64,000 nucleotides of DNA from a bacterium. Its GTDB lineage: Bacteria > Pseudomonadota > Alphaproteobacteria > Caulobacterales > Caulobacteraceae. Positions 1 to 9,251 of this stretch are shown piece after piece. Made by a program: the position numbers and the translations under genes. The stretch lies in the NCBI GenBank assembly GCA_030824495.1, contig JAVBXP010000044.1, positions 22,855 through 86,854 on the forward strand, given 5' to 3'. Numbering within the stretch: position 1 is the first letter of the stretch; each line of letters begins with the position of its first letter. Under the pieces are notes generated by a model. The model was given only the letters and a program-made list of their open reading frames with translations. It had not been told where the DNA came from and ran no database searches.

Positions 1-74
1 ACGTCGGTCACGTCGTTGGTGCGGACTTGGCTCTCGACCATGTTGAGCCGGGCGGCGGCGAAATCGGAGGCCAT
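1..74 (-). CDS. pcm: Protein-L-isoaspartate O-methyltransferase, N-terminal fragment
   Basis: Only the first 24 codons are inside the window; the gene runs off the left edge. The reading MASDFAAARLNMVESQ, followed by VRTNDVTDV, matches the conserved N-terminus of alphaproteobacterial Pcm-family methyltransferases, which repair isoaspartyl residues using S-adenosylmethionine. The ATG is at 74-72. In Caulobacter relatives this gene often precedes a tolC-type outer-membrane gene, but that part cannot be seen here. The family call rests only on this short N-terminal signature; the catalytic SAM motifs lie outside the window. Confidence 0.65.
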   Translation of the reverse strand, partial: MASDFAAARLNMVESQVRTNDVTD

Positions 75-226
75 AATTCCTCGACGTAAGAAGGCGTAGG
101 GATACGAAACTTTCGCGCGCTTATAGGTCCGCCTCCGACATGAAGGCAATCGGAGCCTTCAAGAGAGATTGCCGAGCGCGGGACGTTCTGTTAGCGATCC
201 GCCCTCCCCGGCCAAAAGCCGGCGGC

Positions 227-300
227 GGCCTGATGGCGGAGTGGTTACGTAGCGGACTGCAAATCCGCGCACCCGAGTTCGATTCTCGGTCAGGCCTCCA
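227..300 (+). tRNA. tRNA-Cys (anticodon GCA)
   Basis: A full cloverleaf can be drawn. The acceptor stem is GGCCTGA/TCAGGCC, the anticodon stem GCGGA/TCCGC carries loop CTGCAAA with anticodon GCA at 259-261, and the T-arm is CCGAG-TTCGATT-CTCGG. The discriminator T and an encoded CCA end at 300. A small hairpin (CCGGC/GCCGG, 207-222) lies just upstream. The gene stands alone between pcm and the autotransporter gene. Confidence 0.95.
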
Positions 301-346
301 AACTTCTCAATAATCCAGAGACCTGCGGGCTGGCGATCGGCCGCCT

Positions 347-3300
347 TCACCAGGCGAACTTCGCGCCAACCGACCCGCGCCAGCGATCCGAACGCTCCGC
401 CCCCAGGCTAGCGCCATATGCGCCCTCTCCGAACAGCCGCACGCGACCGGCTGTAGCGTAGGTCACCCCGCCTCCGACCTCGCCCCAGACCCGTTGTTCG
501 GCTTGCTCCAGCCGCGTGTCGCCCACATCAACGGCGGTATTGCCGGCGACTTCGACGTCCAGGTTGAGGGAGCCGTGAAGCCGCAACCGGTTCGCCAACC
601 GGGGTCCGAGAGCCGTTGTACGTGCCATATCCACGCCGCCCCGCGCGATGAGGCTGTCGCCGGCGTGGAGGCGCGTCTCTACGCCGCTAGCGTCGCTGAA
701 ATTGTCGAAGTCGATCGCGGTGTAGGCCAATCGACCATGCGGGACAAAGACCCAGCTACCTGAGACGAACCTCCGGCCGGCCTCAAGGCTGAGCCCCGAG
801 CCCAGAGCTCCGGCCCCACGAACGCCGAGGTCCCCAGAGTTCAGGAGATCGCTATCGAACCACATCAACTGCCCCACGGCGTCGGCATAGAGACCTTCAT
901 CACCGAGCCAGGTGAGGTTGATCCCTCCCCCGACGCCGGTCGTTCTTATGGCGCCGGTGCGGGCCGCGAAGGTCGTCGGATCTGGCGAGATCTGGACATC
1001 GGACGACGCCTTTCCGAGCGTGGCCATGGCGCCGATCAACAACGCCCCGCCGCGGCCCTCGAAAACACTCGCCTGATACCCTCCCTGCAAGAGCCCGACG
1101 TCCTGGTCATAGGACGCTCCGCGCCGGGCGCTATAGGCGGCGTGAACGCCGATGACGCGAGCCCAAACGCCCTCGCCGCACACGGCTGTTCGGCGATCGG
1201 CGGTTAATTGCATCGTGACCGAGCAGTCGCCGATCCGCGCGTCCAACGCGCCGCCGGCCGCGGCAGAGAAGCCAAGCAAGCTCTTGGCGTAGGGGGTCCT
1301 CACCTGCGCCGCCGCGCTCAGACTTGACCGCAGATACCAATCCCCATCGGCGGCGTCGGCGCCCAAGCCGTTGCGAAGCAGACGATAGTCCCACGCCCCA
1401 ACGATGAGCGACCCGCCGTCCAAGAGGAACTCTCCGTTCGACGCACCGCCGATATCGATCAGCTTGATCCCGCCATCGCGGGTTTGCGCACCCGTCCCTG
1501 CGACTCTGCTGACCGCGATTGTGGAGACGCCCGTGGTGTCGCCCGCGACCGAGAGTCGGTCCGCCGGCGAGCCTGAGTCGTCCAGCGCCACGCCAAAGAG
1601 GATGGCCCCGCCGCCGACATAGTCGCCGGCGACGTTCAATTGATCTCCGGGCGCCGCCGCCCCCAGATCGACGGTGGATCGTAGGGGGTTCGACAGGGAT
1701 CCGGATATCGTCGCGACATTGCCGCCTAACCCAGCGCCGACCTGCAACGTCGAAGCTTCCAGAAGGACGTTTCCGATCACCGCCAGTGCGTTGGTCGCGT
1801 CCAGCGCCCCGCCTAGACGAATATGCAGACCGTGGCCGTCATCCAAGGAGGTGGCGATCATCCCGTCGGAGAAGGAAACCCTGCCGCCGTTGACCTCGAT
1901 GTCCTCCCAATTGACGACGGCCGCGCCCTGGAGCGCGCCCGACCAAGCGTCATTGAGTCTCAAGACGTCGACCGAGCCATCGCTGGCCAGCGTATTGTCG
2001 CCACCGGACAGCAACGTTATCGCCGAGAGCTGGAGCGCGCGGTCTTCGATCTCGAGGTCATCGGAGCCTTCGCCGCCGTCGATGTAGCCATCGTTGGTCC
2101 CGCTCGCTGTTCCGATGCTGGCGGCGACTGAGGCCCAGCGCACCAGGTCATCGCCGTCCTGTCCCGCGACCGCGCCGGTGCGGCCGCTAGCCAAGATGAT
2201 CGAGTCGTCGCCGGGCCCCGCCGCGATCCCGTTTCCCACCACCGCGCCGTTCAGCGAGATCTTGTCGTCACCGCCGACCGTCCCGACCAGCTCATCGCCA
2301 TAGACGGCGCCAAAGACGGCTCCGGTCACCAATTCGACCGTATCGGCGCCTTGCCCGGCGACGACAGAGCCGGTGATGCGGGCGCCGTCCAGGACGATGA
2401 GGTCATCGCCGGCTTGTCCGAAGACCTCGCCCACTGTGGACGCGTCCAGCAGCTTGATGGTGTCTCCGCCCGCGAGCGCGCCGCTCGCGTCCAGGCCCGG
2501 ATTGTCACCGTAGATCGCCCCGGACACCTGCGCGGCGCCCGTCACGGTGATCAAGTCCGCGCCCCCGGCGCCTTCGACATCGCCGCCAATCGCCGTGGAG
2601 TCGGCTAGGGTGATGTCATCGATCTTTGCGCAGCCAAGGATGTCGCCGTTCACGACGGAGGCGCCCAAGAGCCGCGTCGAGGCGCCGCAGACGTTCAGCT
2701 CTGTGGTGACGATCCGGCTCAGAGTCGCCGTCGTGCCGACAAGCTTGACGATTTCCCAGTTCAGGATCGTGGCCCCGTTCGCCGCCAACACGCCACCTTG
2801 AAGCGTCAGAATGTCGATCTGGCCGTCTGCCGTGGAGGCATCGTCACCGCCATCCAGGACCTGCGCGCCGGCGTAGGCGCCGCCGCTGACCATCGCACGG
2901 TCTGACCCAGCGCCGCCGATGAACGACCCAAGCGAGCCGGCGGTCCATTCGAAGCTGTCATCGCCATCACCGCCGGACACTGAACCGCTGATCGAGGCGC
3001 CAGCCAGGGTGATGATATCGTCGCCAGCGTCGCCGCCGACGGCGACCGCGCGGCCCGCGTTCAACGACAGAACGTCGTTGTCGCGCCCCCCATAAATGGA
3101 GCCAGCGACAGTGGCGCCGCGGAGTGTGATCGCATCCCGGCCCCCAGCGTTCGTCGCCGAGCTATCGCCATAGACCGAACCGCCCACTGCCCCGCCCGCC
3201 AATTCTATGACGTCGTCACCCTCACCGCCGACAATGCTCGCGCCGATTTGTCCGGCGCTCAGCACTAAGGTGTCATCGCCAGCCTCCAGATCGATATGGG

Positions 3301-4480
3301 ACCCGATCGAAGCGCGCCCGGAAATCGCAACGCGATCAGCGTTGGAGCCGGTGTTGATGAACGTGCCGATCGATCCTCCAGAAATCTGATAGTCGTCCGC
3401 GCCTTCGTCCGAGCTCACCGAGCTGTCGACGATCGCCAAGCCGGACATTCTGAAAATGTTGTCGGCCTTGACGAGCATCACCTCGCCAATGCGCCCACCG
3501 CTGAAGGTGACGTCGTCGCCATCCCTAAACGCGCCAACGATATGGCCGCCGGAGATGATCGCTGTGTCGTAGTCGCCGCCCTGGTCCAACGTGCCCAGCG
3601 TGCCGGCCGTCAACAGGATGGCGTCCAGGCCGTCGCCTTGCGACAAAAGGCCGGTGACCGCAGCAATGCCGCCGACGGTCGCGCTGTCGTTGCCAGTACC
3701 TTGTTCAACAGCGCCGATGATCCCGCCAGACAGGGCCAGGACATCGCCAAAGCTTCCCTGATTGATCGTCGTGACCCGGCCGCCGTCGATCGTCGCGGTG
3801 TCGGTTCCTGAGTCTTGCAGCAGGGCGTCGATGATCGATCCGGCATGCACGGTCGCTGAATCCGCGCCCGAACCTTGATCCAGCGTGCGCACGTCACCGC
3901 CCGACTGCAAATAGACGTCGTCGCCGCCGGCCTGCACGATCTGCTCTAGCAGGCCGTTGTTGACGGTGACGACATCCCCCCCCGTGCCTTGGACAAGCTG
4001 GCGGATGGAACCGCTGTTGATGGTGGCGATATTCGCACCCGTCCCTTGGTCTATCTTGGTGATATTGGCGCCGACCGTGATCTCGTCGTTGCTGGCGCCC
4101 TGCTCGACGACGCCGACGATGTTCACGCCGTTGATGAAGGCGCGATCGGCGCCTGCGCCCTGGTTGACGACCGTCGTCGCAGCATTGGTGTTGGTGAAGG
4201 CGCCCCCATTGATATTGAGCACATCGGCGCTGCCAGCCTGGGTGATGCTGGAGACAGTTCCAGCGCTGACGTTCAGCGTCGTGGCGCCAGTGCAAACGAT
4301 CGCAGCGTTGCTGTAAGGCGCCGCCGGGGAACACGCGGCGCTCACCGGGCTAGGCGAGGCCACGGCCAAGGCCGCGCCGGCCGCCGACGCCAGCAGAATG
4401 GCGGAGAGGCCGCGGCCATCTACACCACCAACAAGATTTGAAACAGAAACGTACGCAGGAACTCGCGGCGATAGAGCCAT
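347..4480 (-). CDS. Large autotransporter with beta-solenoid passenger
   Basis: A predicted outer-membrane/surface protein of about 1377 residues. A long N-terminal signal (hydrophobic stretch around LSAILLASAAGAALAVA) is followed by a passenger built of short repeats. Residues about 80-330 carry roughly 20-residue units of the form QG-x-G-x-D-x-A-x-I-x-GG. Later units contain RTX-like GGxGDD turns (for example GGEGDD, GGDGDD). The last 280 or so residues form an autotransporter beta-barrel ending in the aromatic motif FAW. I chose the ATG at 4480 because AGGGG sits 8 nt upstream; an in-frame GTG at 4507 is the alternative. The RTX-like turns suggest calcium-stabilised folding, which is inference. 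The ligand or role (adhesion, biofilm) cannot be told. The tRNA-Cys gene lies just beyond its 3' end. Confidence 0.85.
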   Translation of the reverse strand: MALSPRVPAYVSVSNLVGGVDGRGLSAILLASAAGAALAVASPSPVSAACSPAAPYSNAAIVCTGATTLNVSAGTVSSITQAGSADVLNINGGAFTNTNAATTVVNQGAGADRAFINGVNIVGVVEQGASNDEITVGANITKIDQGTGANIATINSGSIRQLVQGTGGDVVTVNNGLLEQIVQAGGDDVYLQSGGDVRTLDQGSGADSATVHAGSIIDALLQDSGTDTATIDGGRVTTINQGSFGDVLALSGGIIGAVEQGTGNDSATVGGIAAVTGLLSQGDGLDAILLTAGTLGTLDQGGDYDTAIISGGHIVGAFRDGDDVTFSGGRIGEVMLVKADNIFRMSGLAIVDSSVSSDEGADDYQISGGSIGTFINTGSNADRVAISGRASIGSHIDLEAGDDTLVLSAGQIGASIVGGEGDDVIELAGGAVGGSVYGDSSATNAGGRDAITLRGATVAGSIYGGRDNDVLSLNAGRAVAVGGDAGDDIITLAGASISGSVSGGDGDDSFEWTAGSLGSFIGGAGSDRAMVSGGAYAGAQVLDGGDDASTADGQIDILTLQGGVLAANGATILNWEIVKLVGTTATLSRIVTTELNVCGASTRLLGASVVNGDILGCAKIDDITLADSTAIGGDVEGAGGADLITVTGAAQVSGAIYGDNPGLDASGALAGGDTIKLLDASTVGEVFGQAGDDLIVLDGARITGSVVAGQGADTVELVTGAVFGAVYGDELVGTVGGDDKISLNGAVVGNGIAAGPGDDSIILASGRTGAVAGQDGDDLVRWASVAASIGTASGTNDGYIDGGEGSDDLEIEDRALQLSAITLLSGGDNTLASDGSVDVLRLNDAWSGALQGAAVVNWEDIEVNGGRVSFSDGMIATSLDDGHGLHIRLGGALDATNALAVIGNVLLEASTLQVGAGLGGNVATISGSLSNPLRSTVDLGAAAPGDQLNVAGDYVGGGAILFGVALDDSGSPADRLSVAGDTTGVSTIAVSRVAGTGAQTRDGGIKLIDIGGASNGEFLLDGGSLIVGAWDYRLLRNGLGADAADGDWYLRSSLSAAAQVRTPYAKSLLGFSAAAGGALDARIGDCSVTMQLTADRRTAVCGEGVWARVIGVHAAYSARRGASYDQDVGLLQGGYQASVFEGRGGALLIGAMATLGKASSDVQISPDPTTFAARTGAIRTTGVGGGINLTWLGDEGLYADAVGQLMWFDSDLLNSGDLGVRGAGALGSGLSLEAGRRFVSGSWVFVPHGRLAYTAIDFDNFSDASGVETRLHAGDSLIARGGVDMARTTALGPRLANRLRLHGSLNLDVEVAGNTAVDVGDTRLEQAEQRVWGEVGGGVTYATAGRVRLFGEGAYGASLGAERSDRWRGSVGAKFAW

Positions 4481-4890
4481 CAATGCAACCCCTGCGCGCT
4501 TGAACACTCCCCGTTTGACCGGTGGCCGAAGTAACTAGCGCCCCTCGGAAACACACATCTCAAATGAAATATTGGAGTATTGGTCGCGCACCTGATGTGG
4601 GACACGTCCAGGATTTCGCATGGCGTGTAACGTTCAAATTGCTACATCAAGGGAAGCGATAACAATTGTAAGCAATTGTAAGATGGCAACTATTATAGAT
4701 ATTTACTTTGGATTAAGCCAATTTCCAGAAGATACTTAGAATCAGTTTTTATTTGAACTAAATATCTGCCACTTTAAGGTTGCGCTCGCTCGCCCACTTC
4801 AATCAGCGCGGGCGACGTCTCGAGAACGCGGGGCTCGACGCGCCAGACGGTCAGTCTCGATGTCGACAACCTACGGGCTCGCAGCCCACA
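4481..4890. other. AT-rich intergenic region with tandem 10-bp repeat
   Basis: A 410-bp stretch without a supported gene, lying between the autotransporter start and the 3' end of the histidine kinase gene. About 4557-4770 is strikingly AT-rich against the GC-rich surroundings. It contains a perfect head-to-tail repeat of CAATTGTAAG at 4663-4682. It must hold the autotransporter promoter; the repeat could be a regulator site, but no known motif is recognised. Confidence 0.5.
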
Positions 4891-6708
4891 TCATCCGGCC
4901 GAGCGAACGTCCTCGTCTTCAGCGTGATCAAGGCCGCGCGCCGCCAGAGCGATAGCCTCGAACAGCCGTGCGACCTTGATCGGCTTGCTGACGTGATCGT
5001 CCATTCCTGCCGCGCGCAGGTCGGTGACCTGATGGACCATGGCGTTGGCCGTCAGGGCGATCACCGGAGTGCGCGGACGGCCGCTGGCCCGTTCGCGGGC
5101 GCGGATCTCCCTCACGGCTGAAACGCCGTCCATCACCGGCATCTGCACGTCCATGAGGATCATGTCCCACGCCGCGCTTTCCCAAGCGGCGACAGCCTGA
5201 GCCCCGTCCTCCACGATGGTAGGGGTCACGCCGATCTGCGCGAGCAGCGCGGTCAGCACGGTTCGGTTCACTTCGTTGTCTTCGGCCGCCAGGATGCGCA
5301 ACGTCATTGACGCCGGTTGCGCCGGCTCATCGATGACCGAGGCCTCGAGGTGGTCGCCCACTCGCTGCAATGGCAGGCTGACGGTGAAGGTCGAGCCGTC
5401 CGCGGCGGTGCTCTCGACCGAGATCGCGCCACCCATGAGCTCGCAGAGCTCGCGGCAGATCGCCAGCCCTAGGCCAGTGCCGCCGTGGCGACGGGTCGTT
5501 GTGCTGTCCAGCTGTTCAAACTTGCGGAACAACCGGGCGCGGTGGGCTTCCGGAATCCCGGGCCCGGTATCGCTTATGGCGACCTGAATCACGCCTCCGA
5601 CCCTGGCGACCGCCACCCGGACCTCACCCCGCGGCGTGAACTTCACGGCGTTGGAAATCAGGTTGTAGAGCACTTGCCGCAGCCGGAGCGGATCACCGCG
5701 GTAGACGCCGGGCGCGCCTTCCCCCATCTCCAGACGCAGATCCAGCCCCTTGGCCGTGGCGGCCGGTGCGAAGGCGGCGATCGAAGCGTGCAACACTTCG
5801 CGCAGCTCGAACTCTACGGTCTCGATCTCAAGCCGGCCCGCCTCGATCTTGGAGAGGTCGAGCACATCGTTGAGGATTTCGGTCAGGGCCTCGCCTGAGC
5901 GCCGGATGACCGCCAGACGCCCGCGCTGGGCGTCCGAAAGATGATCGGCGGACATTGCCTGGGCCATGCCTAGGACGCCGTTCAGCGGCGTTCTGATCTC
6001 GTGGCTGATCGTCGCCAGGAAGGTGCTCTTGGCGGCGTTGGCGTCCGCCGCCTCGGTCTCCTTTTCGATCGCGGCCTGCAGCGCCAGGGCCATTTGGCGC
6101 TCGATATTCCGGCGCTTGAAGGCGGCCTGCAGGACGTAGGTGAAGAAGCCCCAGACGGCGAGTAGAACGAGCAGGATCTCGACCCACTCAGTTACGCCGC
6201 CCAGCCAGGTGAGGCTGGACATTACGGTTAGGAAGCTGACGATCAACGAAGCCGATCCGATCCGCCGCGAAATCACGAACTCGTCGGCCGCGCTGAGCGA
6301 GATGGCGCCCATCATGACGAGACCGCCGGCCAAGGCCGTGTGCGAGCCGCCAACGATCAAGGCGAAGGGCAAACTACAGTACGCTGCGGTCTGCAACGCC
6401 GTCGCCAGCGCGACGATCAATTCCCAGCGTCGAGCCGGCGCCGGCTGACGCCCCGCCAGATCACACAGCGCCCAACTGCTTCCAATCATCAGCATGTTGG
6501 CCGCCAACCACGCCGCCGCAAAACTCGGGCCCAACCAAACCCAGGCCCCAATCGCCGCCAAGACGCTCATTGGAACAATGGCCAGCCGATCGCGCCGACG
6601 GAAGGCGATGATCCGCATCCAACTCAATTGCGAGGCGACAAAATCGCCGTCGGTCGCGACCGGCGTGGTGGGCACACGGGCCGCCCAGCTGCGCCAGACA
6701 GACTTCAT
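4891..6708 (-). CDS. Membrane-anchored hybrid histidine kinase with C-terminal receiver
   Basis: A sensor kinase of about 605 residues. Five or six hydrophobic segments occupy residues about 40-195, followed by a short coiled linker. The HisKA dimerisation domain has the phospho-acceptor in SHEIRTPLNG (His about 236). The HATPase domain shows the N box NLISNAVKF, DTGPGIP and GGTGLGLAI. A C-terminal receiver has its phospho-acceptor Asp in LMDVQMPVMDG (about 520) and the conserved Lys in SKPIK. I prefer ATG 6708 because AGGAG lies 7 nt upstream; GTG 6717 overlaps that site. No periplasmic sensor domain is obvious, so the signal may be sensed in the membrane. No cognate output regulator lies beside it. 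The input and target are unknown. Confidence 0.9.
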   Translation of the reverse strand: MKSVWRSWAARVPTTPVATDGDFVASQLSWMRIIAFRRRDRLAIVPMSVLAAIGAWVWLGPSFAAAWLAANMLMIGSSWALCDLAGRQPAPARRWELIVALATALQTAAYCSLPFALIVGGSHTALAGGLVMMGAISLSAADEFVISRRIGSASLIVSFLTVMSSLTWLGGVTEWVEILLVLLAVWGFFTYVLQAAFKRRNIERQMALALQAAIEKETEAADANAAKSTFLATISHEIRTPLNGVLGMAQAMSADHLSDAQRGRLAVIRRSGEALTEILNDVLDLSKIEAGRLEIETVEFELREVLHASIAAFAPAATAKGLDLRLEMGEGAPGVYRGDPLRLRQVLYNLISNAVKFTPRGEVRVAVARVGGVIQVAISDTGPGIPEAHRARLFRKFEQLDSTTTRRHGGTGLGLAICRELCELMGGAISVESTAADGSTFTVSLPLQRVGDHLEASVIDEPAQPASMTLRILAAEDNEVNRTVLTALLAQIGVTPTIVEDGAQAVAAWESAAWDMILMDVQMPVMDGVSAVREIRARERASGRPRTPVIALTANAMVHQVTDLRAAGMDDHVSKPIKVARLFEAIALAARGLDHAEDEDVRSAG

Positions 6709-6894
6709 CGGCGTCACTCCTATCGGTGCAGGCCGATCATAGATTCACGGTTGAGCTTTCGGAGTCGTTAGCCCTCAGCCGATCAGGCCGAAAAGATGTC
6801 GCGCGGGCGATCCGTAAGACTACTTAAGGAGGTGTCCCGAATTTTCGAAACGGCGGCCAAGCGCCACGGTGAGCTCACTCAAAGGAGCTCAGAC

Positions 6895-7011
6895 ATGACT
6901 TTTGAAACCCTTTACCTGGCGCTGGTTGTCGTCTCGTTTTCCACCTTCGCCCTCATCCTCGGCGGGGCCGGCATCTGGTGCGCCCTGGACAAGGCTTCCG
7001 CTCGCAAATGA
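6895..7011 (+). CDS. 38-residue single-pass membrane peptide
   Basis: A short ORF beginning MTFETLYLALVVVSF and ending in KASARK. It has one hydrophobic helix of about 22 residues and a short basic tail. Its start is well supported by AAAGGAG about 9 nt upstream of ATG 6895. It ends 4 bp from the convergent 3' end of fixJ, so it belongs to the oxygen-sensing/AOX neighbourhood. Terminal oxidases often use tiny membrane subunits (CydX- and CcoQ-like), so a role with a respiratory enzyme is possible. That is inference; no homology is recognised with certainty. A CTACTTAAGGAG element at 6820-6831 lies upstream. Confidence 0.6.
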   Translation: MTFETLYLALVVVSFSTFALILGGAGIWCALDKASARK

Positions 7012-7015
7012 GCGG

Positions 7016-7624
7016 TCAGGCGCGCTCGGCCAACATCGCCATGCGCACCAATTCCGACAGGCTGGCCGCCTTCATCTTGGTCATGACGTTTGCGCGGTAG
7101 ATTTCCACCGTGCGCGGGCTGATGCCGAGATCGAAGGCGATCACCTTGTTAGCGTGACCGGCCACGAGCCCGTCCAGCACCTCACGTTCACGTCCAGACA
7201 GCGACGTGAGCCGACCCGTTATCTCGGCCACCTCGGCCGCGCCGCGCCGACCCTCCTCGCCGCTCCGCAACGCCGTAGCGATGGCCGCAAGCAGGATGTC
7301 GTCGTTGAACGGCTTTTCGATGAAATCGGCGACGCCGGCCTTCATCGCCTCCACGGCCAGCGGCACATCGGCGTGGCCGGTGATCATGATGATCGGCAGG
7401 GTGAATCCTTGCGTCTTCAACCGCCTGACCAGCTCGATCCCAGTCATTTCAGGCATTCGGACGTCGGTGACGACGCAGCCGCTGGTGACCTCCGGCAAGG
7501 CCTCCAGGAAGGCGATCGCCGAGTCATAGACACGCGTCTCTAGGCTGGCCGTCTCCAGCAGGAAGGACAGGGAGTCGCGAACGGCGGGATCGTCGTCGAT
7601 CACATGCACCAGTTCAGCCATCAA
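7016..7624 (-). CDS. fixJ: FixJ-family response regulator
   Basis: A two-domain transcription regulator of 202 residues. The receiver has the acidic pocket DDD (residues 10-12), phospho-acceptor Asp54 in VVTDVRMP, Thr in MITGHAD and Lys in IEKPF. A LuxR/GerE-type helix-turn-helix follows, with [11 protein letters not shown] and [13 protein letters not shown]. Length and motifs match FixJ. Its start overlaps the end of the fixL gene by 11 nt, so the two are translationally linked. Phosphorylation by the adjacent FixL in response to low oxygen is the established family model. The likely targets here include the neighbouring alternative oxidase and the small membrane peptide, which is inference from position. 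Confidence 0.93.
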   Translation of the reverse strand: MMAELVHVIDDDPAVRDSLSFLLETASLETRVYDSAIAFLEALPEVTSGCVVTDVRMPEMTGIELVRRLKTQGFTLPIIMITGHADVPLAVEAMKAGVADFIEKPFNDDILLAAIATALRSGEEGRRGAAEVAEITGRLTSLSGREREVLDGLVAGHANKVIAFDLGISPRTVEIYRANVMTKMKAASLSELVRMAMLAERA

Positions 7625-9131
7625 GTTCCTCGTCTGCTACGCCGCGCAAGGTGAAGTGGAAGCTGGCGCCCCCGCCAGGATTCGGCTCGGCCCAAATCCG
7701 ACCGCCATGGGCCTCGACGATCGTGCGCGAGATCGAAAGGCCCACCCCCATGCCATGACGCTTGGTGGTTATGAAGGGCTGGAACAGTTGGTCGGCCACT
7801 TCCGGGCTGACCCCGGGTCCAGTGTCCGCGACGGTGATCTGGACAAATCCGTCCTCGACCGGGCGGGCGGCGACGTGAAGCTCGCGACGCGTCGAGGCCT
7901 CCATCGCGTCGATGGCGTTGCGGATCAGGTTCAGCACGACCTGCTGGATCTGCACCCGATCGGCCAGGACGAGGTTCACGGCCGAGTCGAGATCGAACTG
8001 CACCCGCACCCCATGTTCCTTGGCGCCGACCAGGGCCAAGGCGCCCGCCTCCTCGATCAGCTTGGGCAGGCTTTCAAGCCGGCGCTCTGTCTCGCCCCGC
8101 GAGACGAAGTCGCGAAGTCGGCGGATGATTTCGCCGGCGCGCAAGGTCTGTTCGCTGGCCTTTTCCAGGGCCTCGGTCAGGCGCTCGCGCGGGATATCCT
8201 CGGCCCCTAGCAACCGGACAGAACCACGCAGATAATTGGCGATGGCCGAGAGCGGCTGGTTCAACTCGTGGGCCAGGGTCGAAGCCATTTCCCCCAACGC
8301 CGTCAGCCTGGAGATATGGACCAGCTCGGACTGCAACTCCTGCAGCCGCGCCTCAGTCCGCTGGCGCTCGGTTAGGTCGCGGACGAAACCGGTGAAGAAC
8401 CGGCCGCCCTCGGTCCGCATTTCGCCGACCGCCAATTCCATGGGGAAAGTCGAGCCGTCCTTGCGCTCGCCCACCACCACACGGCCCATGCCGATGATCC
8501 GGCGCTCATGGGTCCGGTAGTAGCGTTGCAGATAGCCGTCGTGCGCCTCCTTGTGGGGCGCAGGCATCAGCAAACGGACATTGCGCCCGACCGCCTCGGC
8601 CGAGGTCCAGCCGAACAGGCGCTCGGCGGCGCTGCTGAAGGACTGGATGACGCCCAGTTCGTCGATGACGATCATGGCGTCGGGAACGGTGTCGAGGATC
8701 GAACTCAGATGGGCTTCACGGGCGATGAGATCGCGGTTGATCGCGGCGGCCTCGCGCCGGGATCGCTGAAACCATTCGCCACCGGTGACGATCGCCGCGG
8801 CCACGCCTGCGAAGACCACCGCACTGGCGATGTCGGCGCGGCCGAGCGTCTCCACCCGCGTCGCCAGGGCCAATCCGCAGCCGAGGCCGAACAGGGAAGC
8901 CAAGGCGCCAGGCGCGAGACCGCCATAGGCCGAGGCCATGACCACCGCCGGGACGAAGACCAGGAAGGCGACTCGCTCGCCCACCACCGGCTGCAGGATC
9001 AGGTGCGCGAAGACGCCGGCCGCTGTCGCCAGAATCGCCACGGCGACCCCGGTCCAGAGGTTGGACGCCTTGTTCTGCAGCCTGCGGCTCCTTTGGTTCG
9101 CTTGAGAGGTGATAGCCCGACCGATCGTCAA
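7614..9131 (-). CDS. fixL: FixL-type oxygen-sensing histidine kinase (haem PAS)
   Basis: A 505-residue kinase. Residues about 25-120 hold several membrane segments of DUF4118 type. A PAS domain (about 140-255) closely follows FixL: His197 in AHDGYLQRY sits where the haem-ligating histidine lies. Arg203 and Arg217 are at +6 and +20, the spacing of the haem-pocket arginines of rhizobial FixL; the +14 position is Arg rather than His. RKDGSTFP and GFVRDLTER complete the PAS. HisKA has His288 in [11 protein letters not shown], and the HATPase shows [15 protein letters not shown] and GMGVGLSIS. The start appears to be TTG, with no better ATG nearby, so the N-terminus is uncertain. It is divergent from the alternative oxidase gene across a 120-bp region. 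Confidence 0.92.
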   Translation of the reverse strand: MTIGRAITSQANQRSRRLQNKASNLWTGVAVAILATAAGVFAHLILQPVVGERVAFLVFVPAVVMASAYGGLAPGALASLFGLGCGLALATRVETLGRADIASAVVFAGVAAAIVTGGEWFQRSRREAAAINRDLIAREAHLSSILDTVPDAMIVIDELGVIQSFSSAAERLFGWTSAEAVGRNVRLLMPAPHKEAHDGYLQRYYRTHERRIIGMGRVVVGERKDGSTFPMELAVGEMRTEGGRFFTGFVRDLTERQRTEARLQELQSELVHISRLTALGEMASTLAHELNQPLSAIANYLRGSVRLLGAEDIPRERLTEALEKASEQTLRAGEIIRRLRDFVSRGETERRLESLPKLIEEAGALALVGAKEHGVRVQFDLDSAVNLVLADRVQIQQVVLNLIRNAIDAMEASTRRELHVAARPVEDGFVQITVADTGPGVSPEVADQLFQPFITTKRHGMGVGLSISRTIVEAHGGRIWAEPNPGGGASFHFTLRGVADEELDG

Positions 9132-9145
9132 GAGGAGTTACGGGA

Positions 9146-9161
9146 TTCCCCTTAAGCGGAA
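9146..9161. promoter_or_regulatory. Near-perfect 16-bp palindrome in the fixL/aox divergent region
   Basis: TTCCCCTTAAGCGGAA differs from its own reverse complement at only one symmetric pair. It lies 15 bp upstream of the fixL start and about 90 bp upstream of the aox start. A related CTACTTAAGGAG element occurs upstream of the small membrane ORF on the other side of fixLJ (6820-6831). It is a candidate operator, possibly for FixJ. No classical FNR/FixK box (TTGAT-N4-ATCAA) was found. Confidence 0.4.
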
Positions 9162-9251
9162 GACACGGATGTTGTCCAAGCCTGGCGGAACTTATCGATA
9201 GCCATGAACTCGGCGCCAGATCGGCCGCCGCAGCGCCACCAGGAGCCGGAC

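Noticed and set aside
9132..9251. Possible FNR/FixK box in the fixL-aox region
   Set aside because: No TTGAT-N4-ATCAA or close variant is present; only the different TTCC...GGAA palindrome is seen.
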